DNA from: Candidatus Kuenenia stuttgartensis
Lineage (GTDB): Bacteria > Bacteroidota > Bacteroidia > Flavobacteriales_D > Crocinitomicaceae
Assembly: GCA_943326025.2 (NCBI GenBank)
Contig: CALPRR020000018.1
Location: forward strand, 1-20,571
DNA length: 20,571 bases
Reading direction: 5' to 3'
Shown: piece by piece, positions 14,752 to 20,571 of the stretch
Numbering within the stretch: position 1 is the stretch's first letter
How the letters are laid out: each line of letters starts with the position of its first letter
Made by a program: the position numbers and the translations under genes
Notes under the pieces: generated by a model
What the model was told of the DNA's origin: nothing
Database searches by the model: none
The model's input: only the letters and a program-made list of their open reading frames with translations

Positions 14752-16632
14752 ATGCTTTTACCAAAAACAAGTATACCAAGATGGATCATAATCGTGATGG
14801 ATTTATTTTTATCACTTTTATCATTGTTTTTCGCCTATCTAATCCGATTCGATTTAAAGGCTGACACTGCTTTGTTTCAGCAAGAATGGGAAATTTTATC
14901 TAAATCTATAGGCTTTTATTTTCTAGTCAAATTTGTTGTTTTCTATCTTTTTAAAATTCATAAAGGGTTAATTAGACATACATCAACAGCTGATTTTCGA
15001 AGATTGTTTTTTGCGATTTTAACAACATCAATTGTTTACTTTGTTGGAGGCTTGGTTCGTTTATATTTTATGGACGGATTTTTCTTGTTTCCAATGTCAG
15101 TTTTATTAATTGAATTTTTAGCTTCAATAATGGCATTAGTTGGAGCAAGATTCTTTATAAAATTGATGTATTTAGAGTCTATAAAAATTAAAAATAGTGA
15201 TGAGCGAATATTGATTTACGGTGCAGGTATTTCTGGATTAATCACCAAAAGAACAATTGAGAAAGACCAAAGAATCTCTTATCAAATAATTGGTTTTGTA
15301 GATGATAATAAAAAAATGTCTGGAAGTCGTTTGGAAGGTTTAGCTATTTTTCATTCTTCAAAATTGGAAACGATAATTAAGGATGAAGGAGTTACTCAAT
15401 TGATTATTGCTATTCAAGACCCATCAGAAGAAAATAAAAAGAAAATTATTGATGTTTGTTTGAATAATAATGTGACTGTTCAACAGGTTCCAAATCCAAA
15501 AAGTTGGATCAATGGAGAATTCTCTACGAAGCAAATCAGTAAAATTAAAATTGAAGATTTGTTGGGTCGAAAACCAATTGTTTTGGACGAGCAAAAGATT
15601 TCAAGTGAATTAAACAATAAAACAATATTAGTAACTGGAGCTGCAGGATCGATCGGAAGTGGTATGGTTTTGCAAATTGCGAAGTATCAACCATTAAAAG
15701 TTGTGTTGTTAGACCAAGCTGAATCTCCAATGTATGATATTCAGAATCAATTGTTAACTCAATTTCCTAATTTGGTTTTTGAAGTTGTAATTGGCGATAT
15801 TCGTAACTATGAACGAATGGAGCGTGTTTTTGAATATTATCGACCAGAATATGTGTTTCATGCAGCTGCTTATAAGCATGTTCCGTTAATGGAAAATAAT
15901 CCTTCTGAAGCAATTTTGACAAATGTGAAGGGTACTAAAAACTTGGTTGATTTAGCGAATAAATATCAGGTGAAGAAGTTTGTAATGATTTCAACTGATA
16001 AAGCGGTGAATCCAACGAATGTGATGGGTGCTTCTAAGCGAATTGCTGAAATTTATGCCCAAGCGGCAAACGAAAAGGGAATTACAAAATTTGTAACGAC
16101 ACGTTTTGGAAATGTACTAGGTTCTAATGGTTCAGTTATTCCACTTTTTCAACGACAAATTGAGCAGGGCGGACCGTTAACGATTACAGATAAACGAATT
16201 ACGCGTTTCTTTATGACAATTCCAGAAGCTTGTCAATTAGTCTTGGAAGCTGGAGCAATGGGTGAAGGTGGCGAGATTTTTGTATTCGATATGGGCGAGT
16301 CTGTTAAAATAATTGATTTGGCTCGCAAAATGATTCAATTAAGTGGTTTAGAAGAAGGGAAAGATATTGAAATAAAAGTGACAGGACTTCGACCAGGAGA
16401 AAAGTTGTACGAAGAATTGTTAGCTCAAGAAGAGAATACACTTCCGACCCATCACCCTCAAATTTTAAAAGCGAAAATCCGTATAGAAGATGAGGTGAAA
16501 ATTAAACAAATTGAAGATTTAATTCATTTGTTTGAAGCGCAAAAAAACAATGAAATCGTTTCTAAAATGAAAGAAATTGTTCCTGAATATATTAGTAATA
16601 ATTCTGAATTTGAGTTACTTGATAAAAAATGA
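14752..16632 (+). CDS. Membrane-anchored nucleotide-sugar 4,6-dehydratase (CapD/WbpM/PglF family)
   Basis: This long-form enzyme (626 residues) probably converts a UDP-N-acetylhexosamine to its 4-keto-6-deoxy form, the first committed step to modified sugars for O-antigen, capsule or glycoprotein glycans. Residues about 10-135 hold four membrane helices. Residues 150-265 form a first Rossmann-like domain (ILIYGAGISGLITKR). The SDR domain begins at about 290 with TILVTGAAGSIGSG (NAD+ motif, 292-304). In STDKAVNPTNVMGASKR the catalytic Tyr of normal SDRs is replaced by Met425, with Lys429 following, as is typical for WbpM-like dehydratases. LRPGEKLYEELL and THHPQILKAK near the end are family hallmarks. 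The start is the ATG at 14752; an in-frame TTG at 14746 is part of the promoter box. It overlaps the thioesterase gene by 4 bases. Confidence 0.9.
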   Translation: MLLPKTSIPRWIIIVMDLFLSLLSLFFAYLIRFDLKADTALFQQEWEILSKSIGFYFLVKFVVFYLFKIHKGLIRHTSTADFRRLFFAILTTSIVYFVGGLVRLYFMDGFFLFPMSVLLIEFLASIMALVGARFFIKLMYLESIKIKNSDERILIYGAGISGLITKRTIEKDQRISYQIIGFVDDNKKMSGSRLEGLAIFHSSKLETIIKDEGVTQLIIAIQDPSEENKKKIIDVCLNNNVTVQQVPNPKSWINGEFSTKQISKIKIEDLLGRKPIVLDEQKISSELNNKTILVTGAAGSIGSGMVLQIAKYQPLKVVLLDQAESPMYDIQNQLLTQFPNLVFEVVIGDIRNYERMERVFEYYRPEYVFHAAAYKHVPLMENNPSEAILTNVKGTKNLVDLANKYQVKKFVMISTDKAVNPTNVMGASKRIAEIYAQAANEKGITKFVTTRFGNVLGSNGSVIPLFQRQIEQGGPLTITDKRITRFFMTIPEACQLVLEAGAMGEGGEIFVFDMGESVKIIDLARKMIQLSGLEEGKDIEIKVTGLRPGEKLYEELLAQEENTLPTHHPQILKAKIRIEDEVKIKQIEDLIHLFEAQKNNEIVSKMKEIVPEYISNNSEFELLDKK

Positions 16633-17033
16633 TTAAACCAGTAAATATACAAGTTCGATTCTCCGATTTAGATATCATGGGGCATGTTAATAATTCAGTT
16701 TATTTAACTTATTTTGAATTAGCGCGTGTTGAATATTTTCAGCAATTATTAGGAGAGAAGTGGGATTGGAATACCTATGGTATGTTGCTGAAGAAAAATG
16801 AAATCGTTTATCATAAATCTGTCCTTTTACATGATACTCCTGAAATAACTATTTTCACAACTCAAATTGGAACAAAAAGTTTTACGTTTGAATATGAATT
16901 AAAAGTAAGAGGCGAAATTTATACTACTGGAAGTTCATTAATGATTTGTTTCGATGCAACTAAAAATGAAACAATTGAAATTCCAGCGAAATTAAAAGAA
17001 TCATTGATCTTGTTGAAAAGGAATGATATTTGA
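16629..17033 (+). CDS. Hotdog-fold acyl-CoA thioesterase (4HBT family)
   Basis: This 134-residue cytoplasmic protein matches the 4-hydroxybenzoyl-CoA thioesterase/YbgC family, which hydrolyses acyl-CoA or acyl-ACP thioesters. The N-terminal signature VRFSDLDIMGHVNNSVYLTYFELARVEYF is clear, with the catalytic Asp15 in DIMGHVNN and the long hotdog helix that follows. The strands ITIFTTQIGTKSFTFEYEL and TTGSSLMICFD complete the fold, and the length is normal. Its ATG overlaps the dehydratase stop in an ATGA junction, so translation is coupled. No functional link to sugar metabolism is obvious; the pairing may simply reflect operon membership. Substrate unknown. Confidence 0.88.
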   Translation: MIKPVNIQVRFSDLDIMGHVNNSVYLTYFELARVEYFQQLLGEKWDWNTYGMLLKKNEIVYHKSVLLHDTPEITIFTTQIGTKSFTFEYELKVRGEIYTTGSSLMICFDATKNETIEIPAKLKESLILLKRNDI

Positions 17034-17061
17034 TCTATTTTAAAATAATTTTAACCTAGAA

Positions 17062-18075
17062 ATGATGAAACTGAAAAACTTTATTTTAACCTTATTATTG
17101 CTGATTGGAACAAATTTAATTGCTCAAATAGGTGTTCAAACGGCAAAGCCATGTAATCAGAAATCACTTGATCGAAAACGAAATGCTCGTTTTGCAGAAT
17201 GGGAATGTGGGAAATTAGCTGGCGCAGTCGATTGTAATGAAAAATTGGATTACGACGATAATTCAAACACCTATACTTCTGGAATTGATAATTTACCATT
17301 TACAGGTGTTTGTGAAACATGCCACAACAATGGTTTGTTAGAACATCGTGTGACATTTATCAATGGTAAAGAATCAGGAAAAGATACAACTACTTATGAA
17401 TCATGCTGTCCGATGGTGATTCGTGAAAATGTAGATGGTTTAAGAAATGGTCAATGGATTTATTATTTCGATACTGTTGGAAGTCCAATCGAGTGGGAAA
17501 TGAATTACTTTATGGGTCAAAAACATGGTAAACATGTATTTTTCACTATAAAAGGCGACACAGCTTTGTATGAAAATTACAGTCATGGGTTATTGGAAGG
17601 TCAAAAAAGAACTTATTACCAACGATCTAAAATTGAAAAAGATTTACATTATTCGAAAGGTTTATTGAATGGATCATTTAAAGCTTATGCTTTTAAAGGT
17701 CAATTATTACAAGAAGGAAACTTTACAATGGGTAAAAAAGATGGTGAATTCAAATATTACTATGATGATGGTGTTTTATTGAAAATTGAACATTGGAAAC
17801 TAGATGTAAAAGAGGGAGAATTTAAAACTTTTTACTACGAAGGCCATTTACAAACCTTAGAAAATTACAAAAAAGGTAAAATGGAAGGCTGGTTTGAAGA
17901 ATATTATCCAGATCAAAAGATTAAAAGAAGAGCATTGTATAATAAGAAAAATATTGTGATTGAAGAACATAAATTCAACGAAAAAGGTCAAGAAACGTAT
18001 ACTTATGTTGAATTAAAAGGGCGTAAGAAAAAGAAAAAAGCAGAAGATGACGCTGCGCCTGGTTCGGATATTTAA
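17062..18075 (+). CDS. Secreted MORN-like repeat protein (YwqK-type)
   Basis: This 337-residue protein has a signal peptide (residues 1-22, ending NLIAQ) and is exported. Residues about 75-300 are repeats of roughly 20-25 residues with a glycine-aromatic pattern, as in MORN repeat variants of the YwqK family: for example NGKESGKDTTTYES, GQWIYYFDTVGSP, GSFKAYAFKGQLLQEGNF, GEFKYYYDDGVLLKIEHW, GEFKTFYYEGHLQTLENY and GWFEEYYPDQKIKRRALY. Cysteines are concentrated near the N-terminus (CETC at 84-87, CC at 115-116), which could form disulfides. The tail is lysine-rich then acidic (GRKKKKKAEDDAAPGSDI). It starts 28 bases after the thioesterase gene and ends at a strong terminator, so it is the last gene of that unit. 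A second ATG lies at 17065. YwqK annotation as an antitoxin should not be trusted here; there is no adjacent toxin. Confidence 0.8.
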   Translation: MMKLKNFILTLLLLIGTNLIAQIGVQTAKPCNQKSLDRKRNARFAEWECGKLAGAVDCNEKLDYDDNSNTYTSGIDNLPFTGVCETCHNNGLLEHRVTFINGKESGKDTTTYESCCPMVIRENVDGLRNGQWIYYFDTVGSPIEWEMNYFMGQKHGKHVFFTIKGDTALYENYSHGLLEGQKRTYYQRSKIEKDLHYSKGLLNGSFKAYAFKGQLLQEGNFTMGKKDGEFKYYYDDGVLLKIEHWKLDVKEGEFKTFYYEGHLQTLENYKKGKMEGWFEEYYPDQKIKRRALYNKKNIVIEEHKFNEKGQETYTYVELKGRKKKKKAEDDAAPGSDI

Positions 18076-18081
18076 AATATT

Positions 18082-18110
18082 AAGCTGATGTTTTTCATCA
18101 GCTTTTTTTT
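18082..18110 (+). terminator. Rho-independent terminator after the MORN-like gene
   Basis: A perfect 9-bp stem, AAGCTGATG (18082-18090) pairing with CATCAGCTT (18096-18104), has a TTTTT loop and is followed by a T-tract to 18110. It begins 6 bases after the MORN-like protein stop codon and closes the dehydratase-thioesterase-MORN unit. The two terminal T bases of the stem are shared with the tract. Confidence 0.92.
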
Positions 18111-18161
18111 GGTTCAATGATTGTATATATATAAATAATTATTCATTCAACACGTTGGATT

Positions 18162-18461
18162 ATGAAAACATTACTATTCGCAATCTCATTTTGCAGTTTA
18201 ACATTCAATGTTAAAGGGGCAGAAGTTTTTATTAGAGTTTTAAAAACAGGAACACATTATTCTACTGTTTACAATCAAACACACTATAATTCAACGAATA
18301 TCTTTCGATTTTTCGATTTGCCTGGAGGTACAATTCCTATTCAGGTAATTGAACAGAATACAGGGACATTTATTTATAATTCCTCAATGTATTTAAATTC
18401 AAACCAGCGAATAGTAGCTGAACTTGATGTTTATGGAAATTTTACAAAACGTAATTGTTGA
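18162..18461 (+). CDS. N-terminal fragment of the frameshifted DUF4476 protein
   Basis: This 99-residue fragment starts at an ATG with a clear signal peptide and ends prematurely at TGA, 12 bases after the AAAA run. Alone it would be exported but would lack the DUF4476 domain. It starts 51 bases after the terminator, in a spacer with no convincing TAnnTTTG box. Confidence 0.6.
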   Translation: MKTLLFAISFCSLTFNVKGAEVFIRVLKTGTHYSTVYNQTHYNSTNIFRFFDLPGGTIPIQVIEQNTGTFIYNSSMYLNSNQRIVAELDVYGNFTKRNC

Positions 18462-18843
18462 ATATAGTAACTGGTATACACCGATTCAAAATGGCTTGGG
18501 AGTAAATAATGGTAACGTTGTTTATCCAAATACGAATCAGAATTCAACAGTAAATAATCAGTACAATCAACAAATGTTTACGCAGTTCTTGAATTCTTTA
18601 GATAAAGAAAGTTTTGATTCTAAGAAATTGGATAAAGCTAAAAAGTACATTGATAAAGGGAATTTAAATGCTTCTCAAATTACCGATATTGCTAAGAAAT
18701 TTAGTTTTGATTCAAATCGTTTGGATTGGGCTAAATATGCTTATACAAAATGCAACGACAAGGCAAATTATTTCATCTTAAAAGAGGTTTTTTCATTTAG
18801 TTCCAGCTATGATGAATTAGAGGAATATATGTTGACACATTAA
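18427..18843 (+). CDS. C-terminal fragment carrying the DUF4476 domain
   Basis: This frame overlaps the end of the first fragment and runs to 18843. The ATGs at 18427 and 18433 lie inside the overlap and would start a protein with no signal peptide, so independent translation is unlikely to give a functional exported protein. The domain itself carries no internal stop and shows conserved sequence, which argues that any inactivation is recent or that the shift is a sequence error. Confidence 0.55.
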   Translation: MFMEILQNVIVEYSNWYTPIQNGLGVNNGNVVYPNTNQNSTVNNQYNQQMFTQFLNSLDKESFDSKKLDKAKKYIDKGNLNASQITDIAKKFSFDSNRLDWAKYAYTKCNDKANYFILKEVFSFSSSYDELEEYMLTH

Positions 18844-18934
18844 ATGATTGTAGCTTTTTTTGGTAAATATTTAATATTGATTCATATCCAATATTTTTTT
18901 AAAATATTATCAAATTAGTTATTATATTTTTTCT

Positions 18935-18942
18935 TACATTTG
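18935..18942 (+). promoter_or_regulatory. TAnnTTTG -7 box for the 32-residue membrane peptide gene
   Basis: TACATTTG is a full consensus match, ending 14 bases before the ATG at 18957 with an A9 run between, as in the TetR gene leader. An inverted repeat (AATATTTT, TTT, AAAATATT at 18890-18908) lies 26 bases upstream. No TTG is present at the usual -33 distance. Confidence 0.55.
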
Positions 18943-18956
18943 AAAAAAAAAGTATT

Positions 18957-19055
18957 ATGTCTGATAAATTCTTTGAAGGATCAACAGTTGCGATAGGCAC
19001 TTTGTATACAACTATTGTATTGCTTATTTTAGCATCAATTATGATTTGGGGTTAA
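18957..19055 (+). CDS. 32-residue single-pass membrane peptide, independent transcription unit
   Basis: A small open reading frame of 32 codons begins at ATG 18957 and ends with TAA at 19055. The peptide opens MSDKFFEGSTVAIGTLYTTI and continues VLLILASIMIWG: a short polar N-terminus, then a hydrophobic stretch at about residues 10-31 that would span the membrane once. It is preceded by a TAnnTTTG box and an A-rich leader, and followed 27 bases later by a terminator, so it looks like a real transcript of about 160 bases. I do not recognise the family. It may be a structural or regulatory small membrane protein, or a leader peptide controlling the GH3-family gene that begins 79 bases after its stop. 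A non-coding RNA with a chance frame is the alternative, but the amino acid pattern and start context favour coding. Confidence 0.6.
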   Translation: MSDKFFEGSTVAIGTLYTTIVLLILASIMIWG

Positions 19056-19082
19056 TTTCCTCAAAAAATCAGAAAGAAAATG

Positions 19083-19111
19083 TCCTGTTCAAAGAGAGCA
19101 GGATTTTTTTT
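19083..19111 (+). terminator. Rho-independent terminator between the membrane peptide and the GH3-family gene
   Basis: TCCTGTTC (19083-19090) pairs with GAGCAGGA (19096-19103) over eight positions with one G-U wobble, around an AAAGA loop, and is followed by eight T bases (19104-19111). It ends 23 bases before the GH3-family ATG, leaving little room for a separate promoter. Confidence 0.88.
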
Positions 19112-19134
19112 AACCCTCACATTTAAAAGTTCAT

Positions 19135-20571
19135 ATGTCGATTAATTCTATTTTCGCGTGGATCATGAAAAAACGAATTCATCAAATTGATTTGTTTCGT
19201 AAATATCCACTTGAAGTTCAAGAAGAATTATTAGGCCAATTAGTTGAAAAGGCTAAAGACACAGAATGGGGTAAAATTCATCATTTTAGAGATATAGATT
19301 CTTACGAATCATTCAAGAAAAATGTTGATCTTCAAGATTATGATACTTTAAAACCTTTTGTAAATCGATTGTTAGAAGGCGAAGAAAATATTCTTTGGCC
19401 AACAGATATTAAATGGTTTGCAAAATCCTCGGGAACAACTTCTGACAGAAGTAAATTAATTCCAGTTTCAAAAGAAGCATTAGAAGATTGTCATCAAAAA
19501 GGAGGTAAAGATTTATTAGCCCTTTATTATCAGCAACATCCAGAAGCTAAATTATACAAAGGAAAACATTTAATTGTTGGTGGAAGTGTTGAGATAAATT
19601 CCGTAACAGAAAAATCGTTCTCTGGTGATTTATCTGCAATTATTGTCAAAAATCTTCCTTGGTGGGCTGAACGAAGAAGAACTCCTGCAAAGGAAATTGC
19701 TATGATGCATGAATGGGAAGCCAAGATTGAGAAAATGGCAAAAAGTACAATCAACGAGGATGTTTGTATAATTGCTGGAGTGCCAAGTTGGACATTGGTT
19801 TTAATGAAACGAGTGTTAGAGATTTCTGGTAAAAATAATCTAAAAGAAGTTTGGCCCAATCTTGTTTTATACATGCATGGAGGTGTTAGTTTTGATCCGT
19901 ACAGAGAGCAATTCAAACAATTGATCCCAGATGAAAGCATGAGTTATATTGAAACGTATAATGCTTCTGAAGGATTTATTGGGATTCAAGATGATCCTTC
20001 CAAAAATGAATTATTATTGATGTTAGATTATGGGATTTATTTTGAATTTATTCCAATGTCTGACTTTAAAGGTGTGCTTTCGAATAACGTCATTAATCTC
20101 TCTCAAGTTGAAGTTGGAGTTAATTATGCAATCGTCATTTCAACAAATGCAGGTTTATGGCGCTATGTAATTGGTGATACAATTAAATTTACATCCAAAA
20201 CACCTTATCGTTTTGTGATTTCAGGAAGAACTAAATCTTTTATAAATATTTTTGGTGAAGAGTTAATTGTCGAAAATGCGGAACAAGCAGTTGCAATAGC
20301 ATGTGAAGAAACTAATGCAAAATTGAAAGAATATTCTGCAGGACCAATCTATATGAATGAACATTCGAAAGGTGGTCACGAATGGGTATTTGAGTTCTCA
20401 GAAAGTCCAACAGATTTTAGTCTTTTTTCTGAAAAATTAGATGCAACTTTAAGAGCGTTAAATTCTGATTACGATGCAAAACGCACGAAAAATTTAATCA
20501 TGGATTTTCCTAAAATTAATATTTTAAAACCTGGTACGTTTGATGCATGGTTAAAATCGAAAGGAAAATTG
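19135..20571 (+). CDS. GH3 auxin-responsive promoter-family (adenylate-forming) enzyme, partial at C-terminus
   Basis: The 479 residues present match the GH3 family, which belongs to the ANL-type adenylate-forming enzymes; plant members conjugate amino acids to hormone acids, and bacterial members are mostly uncharacterised. Nucleotide-binding motif 1 is KSSGTTSDRSKLIPVS (97-112), motif 2 is YNASEGFIG (275-283), and YVIGDTIKF and YRFVISGRTKSFINIFGEE (358-376) form motif 3. GVPSW (215-219) and the N-terminal RKYPLEVQEELL and DTEWGK segments are also typical of bacterial GH3-like proteins. The family is usually about 500 residues, so only the extreme C-terminus is missing. The ATG at 19135 fits the family N-terminus. 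No signal peptide is seen, so it is cytoplasmic. The acid and amino acid substrates are unknown. Confidence 0.88.
   Translation, partial: MSINSIFAWIMKKRIHQIDLFRKYPLEVQEELLGQLVEKAKDTEWGKIHHFRDIDSYESFKKNVDLQDYDTLKPFVNRLLEGEENILWPTDIKWFAKSSGTTSDRSKLIPVSKEALEDCHQKGGKDLLALYYQQHPEAKLYKGKHLIVGGSVEINSVTEKSFSGDLSAIIVKNLPWWAERRRTPAKEIAMMHEWEAKIEKMAKSTINEDVCIIAGVPSWTLVLMKRVLEISGKNNLKEVWPNLVLYMHGGVSFDPYREQFKQLIPDESMSYIETYNASEGFIGIQDDPSKNELLLMLDYGIYFEFIPMSDFKGVLSNNVINLSQVEVGVNYAIVISTNAGLWRYVIGDTIKFTSKTPYRFVISGRTKSFINIFGEELIVENAEQAVAIACEETNAKLKEYSAGPIYMNEHSKGGHEWVFEFSESPTDFSLFSEKLDATLRALNSDYDAKRTKNLIMDFPKINILKPGTFDAWLKSKGKL

Larger units (their letters stand above)
18162..18843 (+). pseudogene. Secreted DUF4476 protein split by a +1 frameshift
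   Basis: Two reading frames together encode one 226-residue secreted protein. The first (18162-18461) holds a signal peptide (FAISFCSLTFNVKG) and an N-terminal beta-rich part ending LDVYGNFTKRNC before TGA. The second continues to 18843 in another frame with EYSNWYTPIQNG, an Asn-rich linker, and a complete DUF4476 domain (FLNSLDKESFDSKKLDKAKKY, ITDIAKKFSFDSNRLDWAKYAY, CNDKANYF, FSFSSSYDELEEY). Removing one A from the run at 18446-18449 joins them as LDVYGNFTNVIVEYSNWY, which reads naturally. The domain is usually fused to such a signal-peptide N-terminus. The split could be a real inactivating indel, a sequencing error in a four-A run, or (less likely) a recoding event. No obvious slippery heptamer is seen. 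The function of DUF4476 is not established. Confidence 0.8.

Noticed and set aside
17062..18075. YwqK-type protein as an antitoxin of a toxin-antitoxin system
   Set aside because: It has a signal peptide, is exported, and no toxin-like gene adjoins it. The antitoxin name is a database label for MORN-like repeats.
18446..18461. Programmed ribosomal frameshift in the DUF4476 gene
   Set aside because: No recognisable slippery heptamer, internal Shine-Dalgarno or downstream pseudoknot is visible; an indel or sequence error is simpler.
19530..19940. Long minus-strand open frame of 136 codons inside the GH3-family gene
   Set aside because: It is fully antisense to a clear coding gene and has no recognisable domain or promoter; it is a by-product of the opposite strand's codon use.
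1..20571. CRISPR arrays, tRNA or rRNA genes, insertion sequences, prophage or integration sites
   Set aside because: No regularly spaced direct repeats, cloverleaf-like sequences, transposase or integrase motifs were seen.

Overview
The window is AT-rich, gene-dense bacterial DNA, almost certainly from the Bacteroidota and most like the Flavobacteriales. Four things point there: TAnnTTTG -7 promoter boxes in place of sigma70 -10 boxes; a fused ResB-CcsA (system II) cytochrome c assembly protein; a bacillithiol pathway deacetylase of the BshB1 type; and DUF4476, YwqK/MORN-like and GH3 family proteins. No rRNA, tRNA, CRISPR array, integrase or insertion sequence was recognised. No gap between genes exceeds about 140 bases.

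Layout. (1) 1-3895, minus strand: a three-gene tripartite exporter operon in the order ABC exporter, HlyD-type adaptor, TolC-type outer membrane channel (the last cut by the window edge). A divergent TetR-type regulator (4035-4709, plus) faces it across a short promoter region holding a 16-bp palindrome. (2) 4686-8434, minus: an alpha/beta hydrolase, then a tightly linked pair made of an ABC ATPase with an unusual N-terminal domain and an eight-helix membrane protein with a roughly 290-residue periplasmic loop, probably an uncharacterised ABC-2-like transporter. (3) 8554-12685, minus: ccsBA followed 4 bases later by bshB1. (4) 12825-18110, plus: a polysaccharide deacetylase-like protein, a FemAB/GNAT-like acyltransferase and a CapD/WbpM-type nucleotide-sugar 4,6-dehydratase, which suggest surface polysaccharide synthesis; then a hotdog thioesterase and a secreted MORN-like repeat protein, closed by a strong terminator. 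(5) 18162-20571, plus: a secreted DUF4476 protein split by a frameshift; a self-contained transcription unit for a 32-residue membrane peptide with its own promoter and terminator; and a GH3-family adenylate-forming enzyme running off the window.

Points most worth a second look: the exporter ATPase keeps its Walker motifs but has lost the ABC signature, Q-loop glutamine and H-loop histidine; the 32-residue membrane peptide unit sits so close to GH3 that GH3 may be expressed only by read-through of its terminator; the DUF4476 gene is frameshifted; and at three genes an apparent TTG start codon is actually the end of a TAnnTTTG promoter box, which moves the true starts to downstream ATGs. All family names come from motif recognition by eye; no database search was run.
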